A stretch of DNA of 5,750 bases from Gammaproteobacteria bacterium (lineage in GTDB: Bacteria > Pseudomonadota > Gammaproteobacteria > Competibacterales > Competibacteraceae): assembly GCA_020047885.1 (NCBI GenBank), contig JAIFNF010000106.1:1-5750 (forward strand). Reading direction: 5' to 3'. Shown in pieces: positions 1 to 5,305 of the stretch (the stretch's first letter is position 1; every line of letters begins with the position of its first letter). Made by a program: the position numbers and the translations under genes. Under the pieces are notes generated by a model. It was given only the letters and a program-made list of their open reading frames with translations, made no database searches and was not told where the DNA came from.

Positions 1-7
1 ACCTCAA

Positions 8-13
8 AGAGGA
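8..13 (+). promoter_or_regulatory. Ribosome binding site of aceA
   Basis: AGAGGA lies seven bases before the ATG at 21 and supports that start. It sits in the context ACCTCAAAGAGG, close to the ACCTCAAAGGAG that precedes the malate synthase gene. Confidence 0.7.
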
Positions 14-20
14 TGGCATC

Positions 21-1313
21 ATGGCGTTTCTAAGCGTTGAACAACTGAAAAAAGATTGGGCTGAGAATCCCCGCTGGAAAGGCATCAAGCGTGGTTATAG
101 CGCCGAAGAAGTGGTGCGGCTGCGCGGCAATTTCCCGATTGAATACAGCTTGGCGCAACGGGGCGCTGAAAATCTGTGGAAGCTGATTACCACCGAACCC
201 TATGTCAACTGTCTGGGCGCGCTGACCGGCGGGCAGGCCATGCAGCAGGCCAAGGCCGGCGTCAAGGCCATCTATCTGTCCGGCTGGCAGGTCGCGGCGG
301 ATAACAATACTTACATGGCGATGTACCCTGACCAGTCGCTGTATCCGGTTAATTCGGTGCCGGCGGTGGTTGAACGCATTAACAATACCTTCAAGCGCGC
401 CGACGAAATTCAGTGCGCCCGTGGCATCGGCCCCGGCCATAAAGACTATATCGACTACTTCCTGCCGATCGTGGGCGATGCCGAAGCTGGTTTCGGCGGT
501 GTGCTGAACGCTCATGAGCTGATGAAGTCGATGATCCGCGCCGGGGCGGGCGGGGTGCATTTCGAGGATCAGTTGGCGTCCGTGAAGAAGTGCGGCCACA
601 TGGGCGGCAAGGTGCTGGTGCCTTCTCAGGAAGCCGTGCAAAAGTTGATCGCAGCGCGGTTAGCGGCGGATGTCTGCGGGGTTCCGAGCATTATTCTGGC
701 CCGTACCGATGCCGAAGCCGCCGATCTGCTGACCAGCGATTGTGACGAGAATGACAAGCCGTTCTGCACCGGCGAGCGCACCGTTGAAGGCTTCTACAAG
801 ACCAAGAAGGGTCTGGATCAGGCGATTTCCCGCGGTCTGGCCTACGCGCCCTACGCTGATATGGTGTGGTGCGAAACCGGTACGCCGGATCTGATGTTCG
901 CCAAGAAGTTTGCTGACGCGATTCAGAACCAGTTCCCCGGCAAGATGCTGGCCTACAACTGCTCGCCGTCCTTCAATTGGAAGAAGAACCTGGACGACGC
1001 CACCATCGCCAAGTTCCAGCGCGAGCTGGGCGCGATGGGCTACAAGTACCAGTTCATCACCCTGGCCGGCATTCACAACATGTGGTACCACATGTTCGAT
1101 CTGGCGCAGGACTATGTGAAGCGCGGCATGACAGCCTACGTCGAGAAGGTGCAGGAGGCCGAATTTGCGGCTCGCGACCGTGGCTACACCTTCGTCTCCC
1201 ATCAGCAGGAAGTGGGCACCGGCTACTTCGACGATGTGACCACCGTGATTCAAGGTGGCGTCTCCTCCGTGACCGCGCTGACCGGTTCGACTGAAGAAGA
1301 GCAGTTCCACTGA
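21..1313 (+). CDS. aceA: Isocitrate lyase (glyoxylate shunt)
   Basis: This cytoplasmic enzyme splits isocitrate into succinate and glyoxylate, the first step of the glyoxylate bypass. The 430-residue product is essentially the length of E. coli AceA and looks complete. Visible landmarks in order are SGWQ (87-90, substrate pocket), the acidic Mg-binding stretch GDAEAGFGG (152-160), the signature KKCGHMGGK (189-197) with catalytic Cys191, the substrate-binding NCSPSFNW (313-320), and the TGSTEEEQF tail (421-429) typical of the proteobacterial type. The ATG at 21 is supported by AGAGGA at 8-13, seven bases upstream. Malate synthase follows on the same strand but is separated by 250 bases and an intrinsic terminator, so the two are probably not a simple two-gene operon. 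The promoter lies outside the window. Family assignment is very secure; nothing in the active-site motifs is missing. Confidence 0.98.
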   Translation: MAFLSVEQLKKDWAENPRWKGIKRGYSAEEVVRLRGNFPIEYSLAQRGAENLWKLITTEPYVNCLGALTGGQAMQQAKAGVKAIYLSGWQVAADNNTYMAMYPDQSLYPVNSVPAVVERINNTFKRADEIQCARGIGPGHKDYIDYFLPIVGDAEAGFGGVLNAHELMKSMIRAGAGGVHFEDQLASVKKCGHMGGKVLVPSQEAVQKLIAARLAADVCGVPSIILARTDAEAADLLTSDCDENDKPFCTGERTVEGFYKTKKGLDQAISRGLAYAPYADMVWCETGTPDLMFAKKFADAIQNQFPGKMLAYNCSPSFNWKKNLDDATIAKFQRELGAMGYKYQFITLAGIHNMWYHMFDLAQDYVKRGMTAYVEKVQEAEFAARDRGYTFVSHQQEVGTGYFDDVTTVIQGGVSSVTALTGSTEEEQFH

Positions 1314-1328
1314 GATCAGTGAGTCGGG

Positions 1329-1345
1329 AGTAGCGAGTAGCGAGT
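1329..1345 (+). repeat. Short tandem heptamer AGTAGCG (about 2.4 copies)
   Basis: Two exact copies of AGTAGCG (1329-1335, 1336-1342) are followed by a partial AGT. The preceding GAGTCGGG at 1321-1328 looks like a decayed copy. It begins 15 bases after the aceA stop codon. No function can be assigned. It may be a simple slippage product or the edge of a dispersed intergenic repeat. Confidence 0.6.
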
Positions 1346-1346
1346 G

Positions 1347-1366
1347 GGGAAAAGACACCCTTTCCC
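1347..1366 (+). other. Small hairpin in the aceA-aceB spacer
   Basis: GGGAAA (1347-1352) can pair with TTTCCC (1361-1366) across an 8-base loop. There is no T-run after it, so it is not an intrinsic terminator. It could help protect the 3' end of aceA mRNA or be fortuitous. Confidence 0.3.
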
Positions 1367-1389
1367 AGCGGCTTATCTCTCTGTCTCCC

Positions 1390-1413
1390 GGTCTCCCTGA
1401 ACCGAGGGAGATC
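1390..1413 (+). other. Hairpin upstream of the aceA terminator
   Basis: TCTCCCT (1392-1398) pairs perfectly with AGGGAGA (1405-1411) around the loop GAACCG. A G-T wobble and a G-C pair extend the stem to nine pairs. It is followed by A residues rather than T residues on this strand, so it is not a terminator in this direction. Its role is unknown; an mRNA-stabilising 3' structure or an operator-like inverted repeat are both possible. Confidence 0.4.
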
Positions 1414-1430
1414 AAAAAACCATCACTGCT

Positions 1431-1464
1431 AAAACCCGACGGGAACGCTTCCGCCGGGTTTTTT
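1431..1464 (+). terminator. Intrinsic terminator after aceA
   Basis: AAAACCCG (1431-1438) pairs with CGGGTTTT (1455-1462). After one A-C mismatch the stem continues with CGG (1440-1442) against CCG (1451-1453), a G-T and an A-T pair, closing on the loop ACGC (1445-1448). The 3' side runs into six T residues (1459-1464). It lies about 120 bases after the aceA stop and 100 bases before aceB, so it should end or attenuate aceA transcription. Confidence 0.8.
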
Positions 1465-1550
1465 GCCATAACCGTCCCCCGATAGCCGTTCTTGCGGTTA
1501 CACTACGTTTTTTACCCGATCCTTGATTTTTCCTGAACAATTCCAACCTC

Positions 1551-1557
1551 AAAGGAG
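1551..1557 (+). promoter_or_regulatory. Strong Shine-Dalgarno deciding the GTG start of aceB
   Basis: AAAGGAG sits six bases before the GTG at 1564. This strong site and the spacing support the non-ATG start of malate synthase. I could not find a convincing sigma70 promoter between the aceA terminator and this site. Confidence 0.8.
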
Positions 1558-1563
1558 CCACCC

Positions 1564-3162
1564 GTGAGCTTAAATTTGCCCGCTGGCGTACAAATTACCG
1601 GCCCGATACATCCCCGTTTTGATGAAATCCTGACCCATGATGCCCTGGCGCTGGTTGCCAAACTGCATCGCGCCTTTGAGCCGCGCCGCCAGGAACTGCT
1701 GAAGGCGCGCATTGCCCGCCAGGCGCGTATTGACGCCGGCGAAATGCCCGATTTCCTGCCGGAAACCAAATCGATCCGTGAAGGTGACTGGAAAGTGGCA
1801 CCGCTGCCCAAAGCCCTGGAGCGCCGCCGCACGGAAATCACCGGTCCCGTTGAAGCGAAGATGATCATCAACGCTTTCAACTCCGGTGCCGATTCCTACA
1901 TGACCGACTTCGAGGATTCCAACAGCCCGAACTGGTTCAACCAGATTCAGGGGCAGGTGAACTTGAAGGACGCTATTCGCCGTCAGATCAGCTACGTCAA
2001 CGAAGCCGGTAAGGAATACAAGCTGAACGACCAGGTTGCCACCTTGCAAATTCGTCCGCGTGGCTGGCATCTGGATGAAAAGCATGTGCTGGTCGACGGT
2101 CAGCGCGTTTCCGGCGGTATTTTCGACTTTGGTGTGGTGCTCTTTCACAACGCCAAAGAGCAGATCGCCCGGGGCGCGGGGCCGTTCTTCTACCTGCCGA
2201 AGATGGAAAGCCACTTGGAAGCGCGGTTGTGGAATGACATTTTCGTGATGGCGCAGAATGAGTTGGGCATTCCTCAAGGGACGGTTAAGGCCACCGTACT
2301 GATCGAAACCGTCCTGGCGACCTTCGAGATGGAAGAGATTCTGTACGAATTGCGCGAGCACAGCGCGGGCCTGAACGCCGGACGCTGGGACTACATTTTT
2401 AGCTGCATCAAGAAGTTCAAGAAGAATAAGGATTTCTGCCTGGCCAATCGCGGCGCGATTACCATGGAAGTGCCGTTCATGCGCTCCTACGCCCTGCACT
2501 TGGTCAAGGTCTGCCACAAGCGTGGCGCACCGGCCATGGGTGGCATGTCGGCGCTCATCCCGATCAAGGGCGACCCGGAGGCGAATGAGAAAGCGCTGGC
2601 CGGTATCCGCCATGACAAGACCCGCGATGCCAATGATGGGTTCGATGGCGGTTGGGTGGCGCATCCCGGTCTGGTGCCGATTGCCCATGAGGAATTCGTC
2701 AAAGTGCTGGGCGACAAGCCGAATCAGTGGGGCAAGCAGCGGGATGAAGTGTTCACGGCGAAGAACTTCCTCGATTTCCAGCCGGAGCAGCCCATTACTG
2801 AAACCGGTTTACGCAATAACATCAATGTCGGGATTCACTATCTGGGTTCCTGGCTAGCTGGCAATGGCTGCGTCCCGATTCATAACCTGATGGAAGACGC
2901 CGCGACGGCGGAAATTGCCCGTTCGCAGGTTTGGCAGTGGGTCGTGAGTCCCAAGGGCAAGCTGGATGATGGCCGGAAAGTGACGGCGGAACTGGTGAAA
3001 TCGATGATCCCGGAGGAGTTGGCGAAGGTGAAAGCCACGGTTACGGCTCAGGGTGAAGACACCGCGACCTATGATCAGGCGGCGGGGATCTTCGAGAAGA
3101 TGTCGCTGGACCCGAACTATCCTGAGTTCCTGACCTTGCCGTTGTACGAAGCGATGGGTTAA
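1564..3162 (+). CDS. aceB: Malate synthase A (glyoxylate shunt)
   Basis: This cytoplasmic enzyme condenses glyoxylate with acetyl-CoA to give malate and CoA, completing the bypass begun by the isocitrate lyase upstream. The 532-residue product matches the A-type enzyme (about 533 residues in E. coli) rather than the longer G type of about 720. Visible landmarks are RPRGWHL (164-170) with the glyoxylate-binding arginines, LIET (247-250), the family signature REHSAGLNAGRWDYIF (264-279) containing the Mg-binding acidic residue, and NLMEDAATAEI (441-451), whose Asp445 is the expected catalytic base. The GTG start at 1564 is chosen because AAAGGAG lies six bases upstream and the N-terminus then has normal family length. 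A strong terminator follows 24 bases after the stop codon. The preceding terminator and 250-base spacer suggest its own promoter or readthrough from aceA. Nothing is truncated or broken. Confidence 0.98.
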   Translation: MSLNLPAGVQITGPIHPRFDEILTHDALALVAKLHRAFEPRRQELLKARIARQARIDAGEMPDFLPETKSIREGDWKVAPLPKALERRRTEITGPVEAKMIINAFNSGADSYMTDFEDSNSPNWFNQIQGQVNLKDAIRRQISYVNEAGKEYKLNDQVATLQIRPRGWHLDEKHVLVDGQRVSGGIFDFGVVLFHNAKEQIARGAGPFFYLPKMESHLEARLWNDIFVMAQNELGIPQGTVKATVLIETVLATFEMEEILYELREHSAGLNAGRWDYIFSCIKKFKKNKDFCLANRGAITMEVPFMRSYALHLVKVCHKRGAPAMGGMSALIPIKGDPEANEKALAGIRHDKTRDANDGFDGGWVAHPGLVPIAHEEFVKVLGDKPNQWGKQRDEVFTAKNFLDFQPEQPITETGLRNNINVGIHYLGSWLAGNGCVPIHNLMEDAATAEIARSQVWQWVVSPKGKLDDGRKVTAELVKSMIPEELAKVKATVTAQGEDTATYDQAAGIFEKMSLDPNYPEFLTLPLYEAMG

Positions 3163-3186
3163 GTACCCCGGTTGCTTGAAGGCGTG

Positions 3187-3219
3187 AAAGCCCGGCGGGG
3201 TTGCCTGCCGGGTTTTTTT
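3187..3219 (+). terminator. Intrinsic terminator after aceB
   Basis: CCCGGC (3191-3196) pairs with GCCGGG (3207-3212). The stem extends inward through GGG (3197-3199) against CCT (3204-3206), with one G-T pair, to the loop GTTG. It extends outward through a G-T pair and three A-T pairs. Seven T residues follow (3213-3219). It begins 24 bases after the malate synthase stop. Confidence 0.85.
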
Positions 3220-3304
3220 ACACCACGTAACCCGGCTGACCTCTCATACGATGCTGATTTACAAAAGGCCAGAAACCGCTGACTCATCCCCGCCAGCAAT
3301 CCCC

Positions 3305-3332
3305 ACTCCGACGAGGGGGTCGAGTTTTTTTT
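3305..3332 (+). terminator. Second terminator-like hairpin with an eight-T tract
   Basis: ACTC (3305-3308) and GAC (3310-3312), separated by a bulged C, can pair with GTCGAGT (3319-3325) around the loop GAGGGG. Eight T residues follow (3325-3332). The stem is short and bulged, so it is weaker than the terminator at 3187-3219. No gene ends just upstream. It could be a back-up terminator for aceB, the 3' end of a short untranslated RNA, or a relic of a lost gene. Confidence 0.35.
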
Positions 3333-3392
3333 GATGCTTCCAAGGATGTTTCTTCCATACGCAACCTCACTCATCTTGTCTTTTGATCAGAA

Positions 3393-3420
3393 TTGCATTA
3401 TCTTTGTTTATAATTATAAA
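3393..3420 (+). promoter_or_regulatory. Possible AT-rich promoter region
   Basis: TTGCAT (3393-3398) and TATAAA (3415-3420) are 16 bases apart. An overlapping TATAAT is at 3409-3414. The -35 match is only three of six and the patch is generally AT-rich, so such boxes arise easily by chance. If real, it would give the MeaB transcript a leader of more than 200 bases running through the gene remnant. Offered only as a weak candidate. Confidence 0.2.
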
Positions 3421-3438
3421 TCAAATAGATAAATCTGA

Positions 3439-3644
3439 AAAAGTAGAACTAAAAGCGGTCATAAACAAAATCCTGATCAACACTCGGTCTACGGCTGTGT
3501 CACACCGGCCGAGTTGTGGCAATTTCTCGAACTGCGTGATAAAAATTGCCTATCGATCCGACTAAAGTCTACATTGAACATATCGACCGAATCCTGGGCG
3601 TCTTGTTAAAAATGAGCGCCTCCCTCATCACTAAACCCCAGTAA
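3439..3644 (+). pseudogene. Frameshifted C-terminal remnant of a hypothetical protein
   Basis: One frame is open from 3439 and encodes, from 3487, VYGCVTPAELWQFLELRDKN. This resembles the C-terminal VYGCVT-x-x-ELWQFL-x-L pattern that I recall from a family of uncharacterised proteins, possibly nuclease-fold, in cyanobacteria and gammaproteobacteria. Around 3550 the similarity jumps to another frame, which reads IDPTKVYIEHIDRILGVLL and ends at TAA 3642-3644. That is the continuation expected for the same family, so about one base appears to have been lost. The upstream part of the gene is missing: in-frame stops occur before 3439, in a stretch of about 28% GC. The relic lies just before the MeaB start and is probably untranslated. 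The family resemblance is from memory and needs a search; the two-frame continuity is visible in the sequence. Confidence 0.45.
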
Positions 3645-3659
3645 ATAAAGACGTTAACA

Positions 3660-4787
3660 ATGAACGACTCTGATCACAGACCCGACTGGGTTCCCCCAAA
3701 CGCCGGCGCTGAATTCACCACCTCGGTTATGGCCGGTGTTGACGGCGGCCATGACGGCATTCCCGGCCAGGCCAGCATCGCCGTTGCACACCGCGCCATT
3801 CCCCTCCGTAAACGCCTCACCGTCGACGAATACGTCGCCGGCGTCCTGGCGGGCGACCGTAACGTCGTCGCCCAGGCCATCACTCTGGTCGAAAGCAACG
3901 CCCAGGCCCACTTTGACATGGGCCAGGAAGTCCTACGCCAACTCATTCCCTACACCGGCAACTCGGTGCGAGTCGGCATTACCGGCGTACCCGGCGCAGG
4001 CAAAAGCACCTTCATCGAAGCGCTGGGCCTGCACCTGTGCGAACAGGGTCACAAGATCGCCGTGCTGGCCGTCGATCCCAGCAGCACCGTTACCCGAGGC
4101 AGCATTCTCGGTGACAAGACCCGCATGGAAATGCTCTCCCGCGACCTGCGCGCCTTTATCCGCCCGTCCCCCTCCAGTGGCACCCTGGGCGGCGTGGCCC
4201 GCAAAAGCCGCGAAACCATCCTGGTCTGCGAAGCCGCCGGTTACGATGTGATTCTGGTGGAAACCGTCGGCGTCGGGCAGAGTGAAACGACGGTCCGCTC
4301 GATGGTGGACTTCTTCCTGTTGCTCATGATCTCCGGGGCTGGTGATGAATTGCAGGGCATCAAAAAAGGCATCATGGAACTGGCCGATGCGCTGCTGGTG
4401 AACAAGGCCGATGGCGATAACAAGATTCGCGCCCACGCCGCCCGCGCCGACTATAATCGGGCGCTGCACTATCTCGCTCCGGCCACCGAAGGCTGGCGCA
4501 CCAAGGCCTATACCTGCTCGGCGCTGACCGGCGATGGCATTAGCACCATCTGGAACATCATCAGTGAGTTCCGCCAGCAAATCACCGCCAGCGGCGTCCT
4601 CGAAAAGCGCCGACAGCGGCAAACCCTCGACTGGGTCTATTCCATGGTTGAGGAGCATCTGCGCGCCAGTTTCTTCAACCACACCGGCGTGGGCAGCATC
4701 CGCGCCGACATCGAGGAAGCCGTCGTGAATGGCCATATCCCGCCCACTGTGGCGGCGAAAATGTTGATTAAGAAGTATGAAAGTTGA
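3660..4787 (+). CDS. meaB: MeaB/ArgK-type P-loop GTPase, acyl-CoA mutase chaperone
   Basis: MeaB-family GTPases bind B12-dependent acyl-CoA mutases (methylmalonyl-CoA mutase and relatives), gate delivery of adenosylcobalamin and protect against inactivation. The 375-residue product shows the G3E-type GTPase motifs: Walker A GVPGAGKST (109-117) with Lys115, VDPSS (138-142), GDKTRM (151-156), ETVGVGQSE (201-209), the guanine-specificity motif NKAD (248-251) and SALTGDGI (287-294). The C-terminal helical arm used for dimerisation is present. It is about 40 residues longer at the N-terminus than E. coli ArgK, which is about 331 residues. The extra segment holds a PDWVPP motif (8-13) and a Gly-rich stretch. 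The ATG at 3660 has only a weak ribosome site (AAAGA near 3647); Met24 (ATG at 3729) is an alternative. Uma2 and Mcl-type genes follow closely, so this is likely the first gene of an operon. The partner mutase is not in the window. Confidence 0.93.
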   Translation: MNDSDHRPDWVPPNAGAEFTTSVMAGVDGGHDGIPGQASIAVAHRAIPLRKRLTVDEYVAGVLAGDRNVVAQAITLVESNAQAHFDMGQEVLRQLIPYTGNSVRVGITGVPGAGKSTFIEALGLHLCEQGHKIAVLAVDPSSTVTRGSILGDKTRMEMLSRDLRAFIRPSPSSGTLGGVARKSRETILVCEAAGYDVILVETVGVGQSETTVRSMVDFFLLLMISGAGDELQGIKKGIMELADALLVNKADGDNKIRAHAARADYNRALHYLAPATEGWRTKAYTCSALTGDGISTIWNIISEFRQQITASGVLEKRRQRQTLDWVYSMVEEHLRASFFNHTGVGSIRADIEEAVVNGHIPPTVAAKMLIKKYES

Positions 4788-4813
4788 CCGGGAGTTACGG
4801 GAGAATCAGCCTC

Positions 4814-5290
4814 ATGAACTGGGCGGAAATCTGTCATGATCCGGTATTAAGCAACCTCCCGTTCAAAATTGAAATGGATAAATGGGGCCATATCGTCATG
4901 AGTCCAGTCAGTAATGAACACGGCATGTATCAGGCTAAAATCGTGGCTTTATTAAGCCGGATTCTGAATACCGGCACCCTCATTACTGAATGCTCGGTGC
5001 AAACCCGGGAAGGCGTTAAAGTCGCTGATGTGGCCTGGGCTTCGGATGATTTCATGACCGGCAACCGTGGCCAGAATCCGTTTCTCGAAGCGCCGGAACT
5101 GTGCATTGAAATCCTGTCCCCATCGAATACCGCGACGGAAATAGATGAAAAAAAGGAATGGTATTTCGCCAGGGGGGCCAAAGAATTCTGGATGTGCGAT
5201 AAAAACGGGAACCTTGCGTTCCATAAAAATACTGGCAGGGTTCATCACAGTGAACTTGTCAGCTCATTGCCCAATCGAGTCGTGATTTAA
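4814..5290 (+). CDS. Uma2-family (DUF820) putative endonuclease-fold protein
   Basis: Uma2 proteins have a PD-(D/E)XK restriction-endonuclease-like fold and are abundant in cyanobacteria and some proteobacteria; their biological role is mostly unknown. The 158-residue product shows the family pattern: LPFKIE near residues 15-20, VADVAW (70-75) with the acidic Asp72, PELCIEILSPS (94-104) with Glu99, a lysine pair at 113-114, and YFARGAKEFWMCD (117-129). The fold's D...E-x-L...K residues are therefore present and the protein may be active. The ATG at 4814 is preferred over an in-frame TTG at 4784 that overlaps the meaB stop, because GGGAGA lies at 4799-4804 and family members typically start just before the MNWAEICHDP-like segment. 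It starts 26 bases after meaB and ends 15 bases before the lyase gene. Its composition is visibly more AT-rich than meaB (38% GC over 4861-4920 against 67% over 4021-4080, counted by hand), which hints at acquisition. Confidence 0.88.
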   Translation: MNWAEICHDPVLSNLPFKIEMDKWGHIVMSPVSNEHGMYQAKIVALLSRILNTGTLITECSVQTREGVKVADVAWASDDFMTGNRGQNPFLEAPELCIEILSPSNTATEIDEKKEWYFARGAKEFWMCDKNGNLAFHKNTGRVHHSELVSSLPNRVVI

Positions 5291-5292
5291 TC

Positions 5293-5298
5293 AGGAGG
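5293..5298 (+). promoter_or_regulatory. Strong Shine-Dalgarno of the malyl-CoA lyase gene
   Basis: A consensus AGGAGG sits seven bases before the ATG at 5306 and fixes that start. It is the strongest ribosome site in the downstream gene set. It lies in the 15-base gap after the Uma2 stop codon, consistent with co-transcription but independent translation initiation. Confidence 0.8.
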
Positions 5299-5305
5299 AA
5301 ACCCC

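Noticed and set aside
660..1469. Minus-strand reading frame of 269 codons across the end of aceA
   Set aside because: It is antisense to aceA, runs through the terminator hairpin at 1431-1464 and has no recognisable motif.
1463..1504. Promoter for aceB from TTGCCA (1463-1468) and TACACT (1499-1504)
   Set aside because: The 30-base spacing is far too long, and TTGCCA overlaps the terminator T-run. No correctly spaced pair was found in the spacer.
1570..2688. Long minus-strand reading frame of 372 codons inside the malate synthase gene
   Set aside because: It is fully antisense to a secure gene with complete family motifs. GC-rich codon use leaves long open antisense frames, and the product has no recognisable domain.
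3159..3374. Minus-strand 71-residue frame downstream of aceB
   Set aside because: It runs through both terminator hairpins, has no convincing ribosome site and its product looks random.
3383..3565. Possible 60-residue protein with a TTG start
   Set aside because: It has no ribosome site, lies in very AT-rich DNA, and overlaps in a different frame the better-supported gene remnant at 3439-3644.
3933..4736. Minus-strand reading frame of 267 codons inside meaB
   Set aside because: It is a shadow of the GTPase gene on the other strand and has no domain signature.
4784..4813. TTG start for the Uma2 gene overlapping the meaB stop codon
   Set aside because: The four-base overlap looks like translational coupling, but the ATG at 4814 has a better ribosome site (GGGAGA at 4799-4804) and matches the usual N-terminus of the family.
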